From: an uncultured Vicinamibacterales bacterium
Lineage (GTDB): Bacteria; Acidobacteriota; Vicinamibacteria; Vicinamibacterales; UBA8438
Assembly (NCBI GenBank): GCA_958295905.1
Contig: OY282382.1
Coordinates: forward strand, 62,001-126,000
Reading direction: 5' to 3'
DNA: 64,000 nt
Shown: positions 10,009 to 18,857 of the stretch, piece after piece
Numbering within the stretch: position 1 is the first letter of the stretch
Layout of the letters: every line of letters begins with the position of its first letter
The notes under the pieces: model-generated
The model's database searches: none
Told to the model about the DNA's origin: nothing
Seen by the model: the letters and a program-made list of their open reading frames with translations, nothing else
Made by a program: the position numbers and the translations under genes

Positions 10009-10740
10009 GAAGTGTCAGGTCGTAGACCCCGTAGGGGACCGCCTTGCCGAGCTCCCGATCGATGAAGTCATGGACCTTCACCTCCGCCGGCTGACCCTTC
10101 GGGCGCCATTCCCGGCCGCCGTTGCGGTATCGGCCGACCAACTCCTTCTTCTTCGTGTCGATCGAAGCCACCGGCTGGCCCAGGCGTTGAAACGCCCGCA
10201 CGCGCCGCGCGATGCGCCGGAATTGCGCGTCCCGGTCCGGATGTTGCCGGCCTTCGAGCGTCTTGCGGTTGGCCTGCAGGCTATAGCCCAACTCGTGCAG
10301 CAGCCGGTTCACCGTGCGCTCGCTGACCCGATGTCCTTCAGCCCCCAATTGCTCCGCCAAGCGCGCCGCGCTGCTGCATGTCCAGCGCAGCGGCCCCTGG
10401 GGGCCGCCCCGGGTGAACGGGTCGAGCAGATACTCCAACGCCTTCACGAGACCCGGATCGCGATCCGCCAGCGCCTTGCGACCCCCGCCCGGGGCGCGCA
10501 CCCGCGCAACGCCCGCCTGCGGCGCCGGCGGCGTGGCCGAATCCAGTTCCCTCACGCCTGCCCGGGACCGTGCCGCGCGACATCCCGGTCGCCTCTGCGA
10601 CCCTGTGATTCCCCCGCGTCCCATGGCGCGGGCTTCCGCCGCCGCCCACAAGCGTCAAGTGCGCTCGTCCAACAGCGGCGCCAACACGTTGTACTTTCCT
10701 TGCACCGCTTGTGTCACGGCGTTCATGACACCGGAGCATA
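10009..10740 (-). pseudogene. ISAzo13-family transposase, N-terminal half, frameshifted and truncated
   Basis: Recognisable ISAzo13 segments are LAPLLDERT, LWAAAEARAMGRGG, GGGRKAL, LRWTCSSAARLAEQLGAEG, VNRLLHELGYSLQANRKT and SIDTKKKELVGRYRNGGRE. These occur in order but need at least two frame changes in the first 60 residues. The protein stops after VHDFIDRELGKAVPYGVYDL exactly where the IS4 element begins, so the catalytic C-terminal half is missing. It is a dead remnant and a marker of serial insertion. Confidence 0.75.
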
Positions 10741-11029
10741 GCAGACTGGCCGCCAAAACGAACAAATTATTTTGGCGGGATTCCTTACGGGCTGTTGAAG
10801 TGGCAGGCGGCGCATGCGGACGAGGCGGGGCTGGTGGTGCGGGCGAACGCGGGCCGGCGGCGGCGGGTGGAGGTGTGGGACCCGGAGTTGCAGGCGACGA
10901 TGCGGCGGACGATGGGCCCGTTGCGGTACAAGGGGTAGCAAGGGTAGCAAGGGTAGCAAGGGTAGCAAGGGTAGCGAGGGTAGCGAGGCCCAGCGGTGGG
11001 CCAGCGTCCGGTGCAGGTGGGCAAGCCCG
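10741..11029. other. degenerate spacer with 3' fragment of an unknown gene
   Basis: On the plus strand an open stretch ending at ~10938 encodes a basic peptide tail (AHADEAGLVVRANAGRRRR) that looks like the end of a longer protein, possibly a transposase. It is not recognised. The rest is the decametric repeat described separately and spacer leading into a GT4 remnant. Confidence 0.3.
10931..10990 (+). repeat. 10-bp tandem repeat, about six copies of GGGTAGCAAG
   Basis: Four perfect units of the decamer GGGTAGCAAG are followed by about two units with CGAG in place of CAAG. It lies in non-coding DNA between IS debris and the GT4 fragment. There is no spacer structure as in CRISPR. Confidence 0.85.
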
Positions 11030-11255
11030 ACGCTCCTCGTCCCGCAACCGGGAAGCGACCGGGTGAGGGGCACGCCCGTTGGACACGCATTCCGTCAGGG
11101 ATCGCGGCCCGATAGTCTCCCGCGAACCTGGGGATCACCAAGTTCGCCCGGTGCCGCGCTCCATGAGCGACTGCGCCATGTTCAGAGTGACGCGCTTCGC
11201 CCCGCCTCCGCCGGCTGGTGCGCAGAAAGCCGACATGGAGCTTGTCCGAACTCAC
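11030..11255 (-). pseudogene. N-terminal remnant of a GT4 glycosyltransferase
   Basis: A GTG at 11255 overlaps the stop of the GT4 gene upstream as GTGA, the same arrangement as the GT4 pair at 38179. The peptide begins SSDKLHVGFL, then needs two compensating frame changes around a GGGGAKR segment, and returns to LVIPRFAGDYRAAIPDGMRV. That matches the start of the GT4 at 38179. Homology stops after ~65 codons. It is a truncated third member of the minus-strand cluster. Confidence 0.7.
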
Positions 11256-12526
11256 CGCGCGTCCCTCACCAGCTTCTCGAACAACGCGACATAGGCGTCG
11301 GTGGCCTTCTCTTCGGAGAAGTCGGCGGCGCGCGCCCGAAGCGCCTCCGCCGTCGGCCGCGCGCCGCGCAGCGTCCCGGCCAGCGCCCGCGCCAGCGCCG
11401 GCGCGTCGCCCACCGGCGGCAGGTCGCCCCAACCCCCGAGGATCTCGCGCGGACCGTAGGGCGCGTCGGTGCTGACTACCGGCGTGCCGCAGGCCAGCGC
11501 CTCGAGAATCACCGTCGACAGACCCTCCCAGCGCGACGAGAGCGCGAGCAGCGCCGCGCGTCTCATGTAGCGGTACGGGTTCTCGTCGAAGCCCGCGAAG
11601 CCGAGGTCTTCCTCCACGCCAAGGCTCCGCGCCAGGGACTTGAGCCTTGCCCGGTAGGGCGCCGAGAGCTTGCCGAGGATGACCAGCCGCGAGTCCACCT
11701 CGCGCCGCGCCAGCGCGAACGCCTCCACCAGGGTGGGGTGGTCCTTCTGCCGCGCCTCGCGCCCGACGCTCAGGACCACCGGCGGCTCGCCGTCCGCGAA
11801 CCAGGGGTGCGTGACTTCCGCCTGGGCCAGCCGCCGTATGCTGTCGGCGGGAATGGGGTTGTAGATGGTGTGAACGCGCTCGGCGTCCACCCCCAATGAG
11901 CGCCGCACGGATTCGCCCACACCCCTGGACACCGCCACCACCGCGTCGGCCAGCGGATAGAGCGTCCGGGACGCGGCCAGCCATTCCGGCGCATAGTCCG
12001 CGGCGATGTTGTTTTGCACCGTGACCACCACCGGGACGGCCCGGTCCGTCAACTCCGCGGCGCAGACCGCGGCGGCGTCGGCGCTCGGCAGCGCTGACAC
12101 CAACACATGCGGACGTGCCTCGCGCAGGTAACGGTTCAGAATGGCGACGGAAGCATATAGAGAGCGCTTGCGCCGGACGCGGACGCCGGGGTGCTTGCGG
12201 CCAAGAACCAAGCCGATCCACGCGACCGTGAACGGGTTCACGCCAAGCGCCGTCACTCCTGCGCCCTCTGCGCCTCCTGCGACCGACTGTTGGACTTCTC
12301 GCAGGAACTTCCTATCTGTATGAGGAAGCCGCCCCCGATACAGTCGCACGCCACGGGGAATTGCGGCCCGGTAGTCTCCCGCGAACCGGGGGATTACCAG
12401 GTCCGCCCGGTGTTCGCGCTCGATGAGCGACTGCGCCAAGTGGAGAGTACTGCGTTCCGCCCCGCCTCCGCTCAGGCTGGGCAGCACGAACCCGATATGG
12501 AGTCTCTGCCGTCGGCTACCGCTCAT
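11252..12526 (-). CDS. GT4-family glycosyltransferase
   Basis: About 424 residues from the ATG at 12526, which overlaps the preceding pseudogene. The frame is open to 12544. The N-terminal Rossmann domain begins LHIGFVLPSLSGGGAERS, and the C-terminal domain has PVVLSVGREARQKDHPTLVEAF and the E-x7-E nucleotide-sugar signature in RWEGLSTVILEALACGTP. It transfers a sugar from an NDP donor at the cytoplasmic face, with retention. It is closely similar to the GT4 at 33307, sharing even the RKHPGVRVRRKRSLYAS stretch, so the two are recent duplicates. An extra ~6 residues (AGGAEG) lie near residue 83. Confidence 0.88.
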   Translation of the reverse strand: MSGSRRQRLHIGFVLPSLSGGGAERSTLHLAQSLIEREHRADLVIPRFAGDYRAAIPRGVRLYRGRLPHTDRKFLREVQQSVAGGAEGAGVTALGVNPFTVAWIGLVLGRKHPGVRVRRKRSLYASVAILNRYLREARPHVLVSALPSADAAAVCAAELTDRAVPVVVTVQNNIAADYAPEWLAASRTLYPLADAVVAVSRGVGESVRRSLGVDAERVHTIYNPIPADSIRRLAQAEVTHPWFADGEPPVVLSVGREARQKDHPTLVEAFALARREVDSRLVILGKLSAPYRARLKSLARSLGVEEDLGFAGFDENPYRYMRRAALLALSSRWEGLSTVILEALACGTPVVSTDAPYGPREILGGWGDLPPVGDAPALARALAGTLRGARPTAEALRARAADFSEEKATDAYVALFEKLVRDAR

Positions 12527-14493
12527 GCTGTCTGTCGCCGTCATTGTGGGCCGTTCCTGTCGCGGTGCTCAACCCGGCGAGAAACATGAACGCGCCGACA
12601 CCGAGCAGATGCTGGAAGGGCATGGAGTACAGGGCGATCACGATGACCCAGGCGACGGTTGTATCCCTGGCAAGCGACCTGGGCGCGCCCCCTTGCGCGC
12701 GCATCAGCAGGACAAGGGCGGACACGAACAGCAGCAGAGGGACGATGCCCGCCTCACCCAGCAACATCAGGTACAGATTGTGGGCGTCCAGCGGCCTGCC
12801 GTTGGATCCGGTGGGGGTGCCGTCCAAGTATTTCAACGCCCCAAAGCCGTGACCAAGGACGGGGGCCTCCATGGCCTTCTCGAAACTCAGTTTCCAAACC
12901 AGCAGTCTGTCCATCGCCAGGGCAGCGCAGATGAGGCCGTCATCGATATCGTGGCTGCGCAGACGGCGCAACTTCCGCGGCAGGCAGCCGTGGAAATCGT
13001 TGCCGGCGAGACGCAGGGAAAAGAGATTGTCCAGTCCACCCAGTTCCGGCGGGATCGGCGGGATGGGGCCGGTCAGGGCGTTGCCGGCAAGCCCGAGCAT
13101 TCTCAAGTCGATCAGTTTCCCCAGTTCCGGCGGGATGCCCCCGGTCAAGATGTTGTAGCTCAGATTCAGATGATCGAGATTCGTCAGATTGCCCAACTCG
13201 GGCGGAATGCGGCCGTTCAATCCCAGTCCCGCCAGGTCCAGCCCGGTGACGCGTCCCTCCGGGCCGTCCACCGTCACGCCCTGCCACAAGCCGACCGGGA
13301 CCGCCGCGTGCTAGTTGAGCGATGCGTTGCCGGCCAGCGTCTCCTTCACCGCCAGCAGCGTGCAGTCGTCGAACCGCGCCGGACTCGTTGACGGCAATCG
13401 CATATTGTCCAGATCGTGGTCGGCGACGGTGGTGAGTTCGGGAGGAACGGAGTCGAAGTCGTTGCGCGAGAGACGCAGGACGGACAGGTCGAGCTCTGCG
13501 AGAGCGGCCGGGACAACCCCGGTCAAGCGGCTGTGTTTCAGCCACAGCTCCTCGAGGTTCTCGAGCTTCGCCAGTTCCGGCGGGATGCCCCCGGTCAAGG
13601 TGTTGTAGCTCAGATTCAGATGCTCGAGATTCGCCAGATTGCCCAACTCGGGCGGAATGGGGCCGGAGAGCCGATTTCGTCGAAGGGACAGCGAAACGAG
13701 GCGATCCAGGCGGCCCAGATCCGAGGGGATGCGGCCGTTCAATTCCAGTCCCGCCAGGTTCACGACCAACGCCGTTCGGGACGCCGTCGCCAGGCTTGCG
13801 GCGGCGGCCAGGCCCAGCCAGCCGAGCGCGCGCGGCCCGCCATTGGTCAGAAATGCCGCGGCCAACGCCGCCGTCATGCAGGCGGCCAGGCCGGCGTTGT
13901 TGGGCTCGTCGAAAGCGCCGGTCAGGCGAAAGGGAAGCCTGTAGGGCGGCAGGATGCCGAGATCGCGCAGGACCGGCGAAGCGAGAATGATGGCGCAACC
14001 CGCAATCAGGATGACAAGCACGCCCCGCAACAACCGCTCGGCCCCGATTTCCTCCAGCACCGCTCGGCCGCCGGCCGCGGCGGCCGCGAGCACGCCGAGA
14101 AGGAGGACGTGATACCTCAGGAACCCGGCCGTATCCGGTTCCCGGATCGCTTCGACGCCCAGCACCGAGGCGCCGATCGCCAGATAGGACGCCACCGCGC
14201 CGAACAGCAACATGCCGGGCGTTCCGCCCAGTGTGTTCCACACGGGGGCGATTGTACTGGACTTCCGCCAAGCCATCACGCACCGGGCTCCAACCAGCCC
14301 CAACAAGAGGACACAGTAGGCCATGGTGGCCCGCGCAACGACCACCTCGACCTGCGGCAGCCCCCCCAAGATGCACGTACCTCAGCTCGGTCAGAGCGAT
14401 GACCGCCGTCGTCCAGAACGCGGCTGCGATCAGCGCGGTCCGGAGCGGCTCGCTTCGGCGCAGCAGCGAGGCCGAGTGTCGGAACGGGATCAT
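12516..14493 (-). pseudogene. LRR-bearing O-antigen ligase-like protein, broken copy
   Basis: It starts with an ATGA overlap on the 804-residue paralogue. Three lesions are visible. (1) A one-base excess in the G7 tract at 14361-14367 moves LGGLPQVEVVVAR out of frame. (2) An internal deletion joins TASRTAL directly to NLAGLELNGRIP, removing the last helices and the first LRR cap. (3) An amber codon at 13311-13313 sits where paralogues have Trp in LNW. The C-terminal ligase motif LDAHNLYLMLLGEAGI is still intact. It is non-functional unless partly translated, and serves as a donor of LRR sequence for recombination. Confidence 0.85.
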
Positions 14494-16904
14494 GCGTCTA
14501 TCGCGATGTGTCGGTCACTGTCGTTGTGCGCCGTTCCTGTCGCGACACTCAACCCGGCGAGAAACATGTACGCGCCGCAAACGAGCGCGTACTGTTGGGT
14601 CATGCCGTACAGGGCGATGACGATCACCCAGGCTACGTTCGCATCCCGGGCGATAGACTTGGGCGCGCCCCACTGCGCGCGCAGCAGCAGGACAAGGGCG
14701 GACACGAACAGCAGCAGGGGGACGATGCCGGCCTCGCCCAGCAACTTCAGGTACAGGTTGTGGGGCCCCGCCGGCCTGCCGTCATGTCCGATGGGGGCGC
14801 CGTCCATGGATACCAACGCCCGATAGCCGTGACCGAAGACGGGCGCTTCCGTGGCCTTTTCAAAACCAAGTCTCCAAAGCAGCAGTCTGGCATTGCCCCG
14901 AAAAGTGCAGATGAGGGTATCCTTCATATCGTGTCTGCTCAGACGGTGCAGCACCCACGGCATGCAGCCGTCGAAGTCGTTACCGGCGGCGGCCAGGGAG
15001 AGACGCTCGATTCCGGCCAATTCGGACGGGATGGAACCGGTGAGACGGTTGTCGGCCAGCCACAGTTGCTCGAGATTCGACAGATTGGCGAGCGCGGGCG
15101 GGATGGGACCGGTCAGGCGATTGCCGTCGAGCGACAGCATGGTCAGACGGGTCAGGTTTCCCAGTTCCGGCGGAATGGCACCGGTGAGTCGGTTGCCGTC
15201 GAGCCGCAGCACCTGGAGATGGTTCAGTTCGCCCAGTTCCGCGGGAAGCCGTCCGGTGAGGTTCCTGTCCCGCAAGTCCAGGGCGGCGACGCGACCCTCC
15301 CGCCCGATGGTCACGCCCTGCCACAAGCCGACGGGGACCGCCGCGCGCCAGTTGAGCGACACGTCGCCGGCCAGCGAGTCTTTCACCGCCAGCAGCACCG
15401 CGCAGTCGTCGAACAGCGCTGGGCTCGTTGGCGGCGGCGTGCAGAGCCGCGTATCGGCCGGATCGTGGGCGGCGACGGCGGTGGGTTCGGGAGGAACGGC
15501 GTCGAAATCGTAGCCCGAGAGACGCAGGACGGACGGGTCGAGTTCTCCGAGAGCGGCCGGGACAGGGCCGGTCAAGCGGTTTTCTGTCAGCCACAGATCC
15601 TTGAGGTTATCGAGCTTCGCCAGCGACGGCGGGATGCCCCCGGTCAAGTCATTGAAGTTCAGATTCAGATGCTCGAGGCTCGCCAGATCGCCCAACTCGG
15701 GCGGAATGCGGCCTGTGAGCCGATTTCGAGGAAGGGACAGCGAAACGAGGCGATCCAGGCGGCCGAGATCCGAAGGGATGCGGCCGTTCAATCCCAGTCC
15801 CGCCAGATCCAGCCCGGTGACGCGTCCCTCCGGGCCGTCCGCCGTCACGCCCTGCCAGCTATTCACCGACACGGCCTTACTCCAGTTCAAGTTCAAGGCC
15901 ATGTCCCCGGCCAGGATGTCCCTCGCCGCCAGCAGGACGGCGCAGTCCGCGCCGGGATTGCCGGCCGGCGAAGGATCGCAGAACAGGCTCCCCTCATGCA
16001 AAACATCGGGAGTGGACCGCAACCTCGACCACTCGGAAAAACCTCCGGAGAAGCCCACGACACCGGCGAATCCCGCAATCCCGATCAATCCCGTGGCAGC
16101 CCAAGCAAGGAGGAAGGACCTCGGTTTGCTGCGGACGTTGACCAACAGGAACACGACCGCCAGCGCACCGAGCAGGGCCAGGGCCGTTCGGGACGCCGTC
16201 GCGATGCTTGCGGCGGTGCCGGCAGCCAGGCCCAGCCAGCCGAGTGCGCGCGGCCCGCCGTTGGTCAGCAACGCCGCCGCCAACGCCGCGGTCAGGCAGG
16301 CGGTCAAACCGGCCTCGTTCGGCTCGAAAGCGCCGTTCAGGCGAAACGGAACGCTGAAGGGCCGCAAGATGCCCAGATCGCGCAGGGCCGGTGACGCGAG
16401 AATGCCGGCGCAGCTCACAATCAGCACCAAGAGCACGCCCCGCAACAACCGCTCGGCTCCGGTTCGTTCCAGCATCGCGCGGCCGCCGACCGCGGCGGCC
16501 GCGAGCACGCCGAGATGGAGGGCGCCATACTTCAAGAACCCGACCATATCCGGTTCCCGGACTGCTTCGACGCCCAGCACCGAGGCGCCGATCGCGAGAT
16601 GGGACGCCACCGCGCCAAACAGCAACATGCCGGGGGTTCCGCCAAGTGTCCTCCGGAGGGGGGCGGGTGAACCGGACTTCCGCCAAGCCATCACGCACCG
16701 CGCTCCAACCAGCCCCAACAAGAAGACGCAACAGGCCATGGTGGCCCGTGCAACGACCACCTCGACCTGCGGCAGCCCCCCCAGATGCACGTACCTCAGG
16801 TTGGTCAGAGCGATGACCGCCAACGTCCAGAACGTGGCTGCGATCAGCGCGGTCTGGAGCGGCTCGCTTCGGCGCAGGAGCGATTCGATGCGTGAACGTG
16901 ACAT
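14490..16904 (-). CDS. LRR-bearing O-antigen ligase/polymerase-like membrane protein (804 aa)
   Basis: Start chosen at the ATG at 16904 (MSRSRIESLL), shared with the 27196 paralogue; the frame is open to 17066. Residues 1-~290 hold about nine hydrophobic helices (for example VVVARATMACCVFLLGLVGA). From Cys309 to Cys666 there are two LRR modules, each beginning with a Cys-x10-Cys / LAG / W / GVT cap and followed by LTGxIPxELGxL repeats. The last ~135 residues contain GPHNLYLKLLGEAGI (about residue 714) plus two helices, the Wzy_C/WaaL signature. These enzymes transfer or polymerise undecaprenyl-linked glycan on the periplasmic side. The LRR insertion is in the loop where acceptor and lipid-linked sugar meet. 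Confidence 0.8.
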   Translation of the reverse strand: MSRSRIESLLRRSEPLQTALIAATFWTLAVIALTNLRYVHLGGLPQVEVVVARATMACCVFLLGLVGARCVMAWRKSGSPAPLRRTLGGTPGMLLFGAVASHLAIGASVLGVEAVREPDMVGFLKYGALHLGVLAAAAVGGRAMLERTGAERLLRGVLLVLIVSCAGILASPALRDLGILRPFSVPFRLNGAFEPNEAGLTACLTAALAAALLTNGGPRALGWLGLAAGTAASIATASRTALALLGALAVVFLLVNVRSKPRSFLLAWAATGLIGIAGFAGVVGFSGGFSEWSRLRSTPDVLHEGSLFCDPSPAGNPGADCAVLLAARDILAGDMALNLNWSKAVSVNSWQGVTADGPEGRVTGLDLAGLGLNGRIPSDLGRLDRLVSLSLPRNRLTGRIPPELGDLASLEHLNLNFNDLTGGIPPSLAKLDNLKDLWLTENRLTGPVPAALGELDPSVLRLSGYDFDAVPPEPTAVAAHDPADTRLCTPPPTSPALFDDCAVLLAVKDSLAGDVSLNWRAAVPVGLWQGVTIGREGRVAALDLRDRNLTGRLPAELGELNHLQVLRLDGNRLTGAIPPELGNLTRLTMLSLDGNRLTGPIPPALANLSNLEQLWLADNRLTGSIPSELAGIERLSLAAAGNDFDGCMPWVLHRLSRHDMKDTLICTFRGNARLLLWRLGFEKATEAPVFGHGYRALVSMDGAPIGHDGRPAGPHNLYLKLLGEAGIVPLLLFVSALVLLLRAQWGAPKSIARDANVAWVIVIALYGMTQQYALVCGAYMFLAGLSVATGTAHNDSDRHIAIDA

Positions 16905-16947
16905 GAACCTGTCGTCCGAGACGCTGATCCTCTCGAACACCTGCGCG

Positions 16948-16989
16948 GCTGCGGGCGGCGCGCACAAAATCAAGGGTGGGCTTGTCTGC
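16948..16989 (-). promoter_or_regulatory. conserved upstream element of LRR-ligase gene
   Basis: About 42 bp, 44 bases before the start codon of the 804-residue ligase gene, are ~80-85% identical by eye to 27100-27141 upstream of the 2,035-residue paralogue. The bases between element and start codon differ, so the core is either selected (promoter or leader) or a remnant of duplication. Confidence 0.4.
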
Positions 16990-17037
16990 CCGCCGGCGCA
17001 CGACCCGCATGTCCCGTCTTCCTTAACCAGATTACCA

Positions 17038-17153
17038 CGCCTGTGCGACGTGGCCAAGGCCGTCAAGGCCGTCTACGGTGCCGCCATCCGGTGGGGCGGG
17101 GACCGGCGGGACGAGCTGGATCTGCTGGACGAATCAAGCACGCCGAGAGCATG
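17038..17153 (+). pseudogene. fragment of an ISKra4-type transposase
   Basis: The plus-strand peptide LCDVAKAVKAVYGAAIRWG followed by DRRDELD matches the LCDVAKAVYG...RWGKDRRDELD segment of the intact ISKra4 transposase at 42.7 kb, with a small internal duplication and a deletion. Only ~35 codons remain. Confidence 0.65.
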
Positions 17154-17355
17154 AGCGGAGGAACGAGCCAAGAGACCGCACGGCACGCAGACGGCAGGAA
17201 GACGGAAACGACATGCCCGCAAGTTCGCGGCTGGTCGTCGTCGAACCGTTCGATCTGCGCGTAAAGCGTGCCGGCCAAGTCCGCGGCTGCGTTACCCGCG
17301 GCTGCACAGACCCACCGGCCTCGTCGGTCCGGGGCGGAGCCTCGTTAGTTTAGAG
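17154..17355. other. spacer with no recognised feature
   Basis: About 200 bp between the transposase fragment and the convergent outer-membrane protein gene. No gene, repeat or convincing terminator hairpin with a T-run was seen. Confidence 0.4.
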
Positions 17356-18111
17356 TCAGAATTTGAGCCGCAGTCCGCCCCCGGCGTGGAACCCGCCGGC
17401 ATCGACCGGGACCCTGCTCCCGCCTTCGCCCGGCAACTCGACGGACGCCCTCGAGTAGCGGATGATCGCGCCCACGCCGACCACCTCCGAGAAGAAGAAC
17501 CCGACGTCGACGCCGGCGTTGAAGCCGACCGCGGAGGCGGACCGCGGCGACGCGGACGCGGACGCGAAGCTAGCCTCGTTGTAGGGATAGACGTGGTCGT
17601 GTTCGATGGTGATCACGAGATCCTGGCGGAGGTTGAAGAACGTCGGTCCGCCGAACACCGCCAACTCGGCCTTGTCGCCCATCGGTTCGAACCAGCGGAC
17701 CTCCAGGTGCACCGCGGTTTCCCGGCGCGTCAGGTCGGGTTCGCTGCCGGTCAGCGACCGGGGCCGGTCGAAGAAGAACGGGTGCGGCACGCGCGCATCT
17801 ATCGCCACCGGATCGAGCTTCTCGAAGCGGCTGACGCCGACGCCGAAACCGAGGCCGGACACGAGCCGGACCCCGCCCCCGGCGTCGAAGACGGCGCCGG
17901 CGCCGACGCCGTAGCCGGCGTCGAAGTCGGCGTCTTCCTGGAACTCGGTGAACCCGATGTTGTCGTCGAAGGTGGTGGACGTCGCCTGGGTTCCTCCGTT
18001 GAAGCTGAGATAGCCTCTGGTCTGGGCGCCGGCCGTCGCCGGCGGCAGAACCGCGGCGGCGAGCGCGGCGAACGCGAAGGGGTGGGTCCAGGTTTTCAGG
18101 CGCGGCATCAT
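17356..18111 (-). CDS. outer-membrane beta-barrel protein (OmpA/opacity-like)
   Basis: A 251-residue protein with a signal peptide (basic start, hydrophobic FAALAAAVLPPATAGAQ, cleavage likely after AGA). The rest is alternating Gly/aromatic strands (GYGVGAGAVF, LGFGVGVSRF, VGFNAGVDVGFFF, GVGAIIRYSR) and ends in LRLKF, the C-terminal Phe signature read by the BAM complex. It has the size of an eight-stranded barrel. It is a lone gene inside the IS-rich core with no visible operon partner; function unknown. Confidence 0.75.
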   Translation of the reverse strand: MMPRLKTWTHPFAFAALAAAVLPPATAGAQTRGYLSFNGGTQATSTTFDDNIGFTEFQEDADFDAGYGVGAGAVFDAGGGVRLVSGLGFGVGVSRFEKLDPVAIDARVPHPFFFDRPRSLTGSEPDLTRRETAVHLEVRWFEPMGDKAELAVFGGPTFFNLRQDLVITIEHDHVYPYNEASFASASASPRSASAVGFNAGVDVGFFFSEVVGVGAIIRYSRASVELPGEGGSRVPVDAGGFHAGGGLRLKF

Positions 18112-18433
18112 GGGCAGTCTCTCGAATCGTCGCGGCTTTGATTGAACGTGTTCATCGGACTGGCGCGGCGGCGGCGGTGCGGAGGCCCTGCCGGCGGGTG
18201 TCCGTCACCTGGTCTGGATGCCGCAGATGGGGCATGTGGGTTCCGTCTCGGTGGGGCTGTTCCCGGCGATTGCAGCTATTGCGCTTTCCGCTGGTTTCCG
18301 AGTACGCATTTCTTGCATTCATCCAGTTTAGCCTGGATTATGCTCGAGGAGTTGATTTTAGGGGAGACACAGGAGCCACCGTGTGGTATAAACGTAGTGC
18401 ACTCAACGCTTTAGCCACAACGGAGGCTCCTGC
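18112..18433. other. non-coding region with an inverted repeat
   Basis: No supported gene. CAGGAGCC at 18371-18378 is inverted at 18424-18431 (GGCTCCTG), forming a possible long hairpin just before the IS1380 remnant. It is probably the left end region of that element. Confidence 0.35.
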
Positions 18434-18740
18434 GTGACACCTGACACCATATCACGGACTGTCCTGTTCCCGGATCTCTTCGACAAGCCCTTCGTCACCA
18501 CGTTCGACCAACAGCAGGCAAGCTCTGACGGCGGCGGGTGCTGCTCAAGGCGGCCGAGCGGGTGTACGGCTTGGTCAAGGCGTTCGCAGGATGTCTGACC
18601 GACAAACGCGCCCCGAGAAGATTCGGCACACCCTCGCGGACATGATCGGCCAGCGGATCTTCGGCATCGCGTGCGGCCACCCGGACGGCAACGATGCCGA
18701 CCACCTCGCCGACGACCCCATCCACAAGCTGCTGCTCGAT
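18434..18740 (+). pseudogene. IS1380-family transposase, N-terminal fragment
   Basis: From a GTG at 18434 the peptide reads TPDTISRTVLFPDLF, then after a frameshift near 18530 continues KAAERVYGLVKAFAGCLTD and IRHTLADMIGQRIFGIACGH, the conserved start of IS1380 transposases. It ends at LLDFGSD, where a MITE-like sequence begins. All catalytic residues are missing. Confidence 0.75.
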
Positions 18741-18832
18741 TTTGGGTCCGATCTGGCACAATATGTAGTGGTCAATCGCCGAAGCTTGCACAACATATGG
18801 CAGTCATAATTTCCTGCGGCGCAGACTCCTAG
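18741..18832 (+). mobile_element. MITE-like element, copy C (left end missing)
   Basis: These 92 bp align without length change to the last 92 bp of the element at 26818-26933 and end in CTGCGGCGCAGACTCCTAG. The first 24 bp, including the left terminal repeat, are absent and replaced by the IS1380 fragment. Confidence 0.75.
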
Positions 18833-18857
18833 AATCGCCAAAATTGTGGGACACTAG
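18829..18857 (-). repeat. orphan 29-bp IS4-element end between two CTAG sites
   Basis: CTAG-25 bp-CTAG is the exact reverse complement of 8727-8755, the left end of the IS4 element. Here it is bordered on the left by a MITE-like element and on the right by an IS1182 element, both joined at the CTAG. This records two insertions into one older IS4 copy. Confidence 0.75.

Noticed and set aside
10931-10990. CRISPR array
   Set aside because: Units are 10 bp and contiguous with no spacers. The LRR-coding repeats also lack repeat-spacer structure. No cas genes are present.
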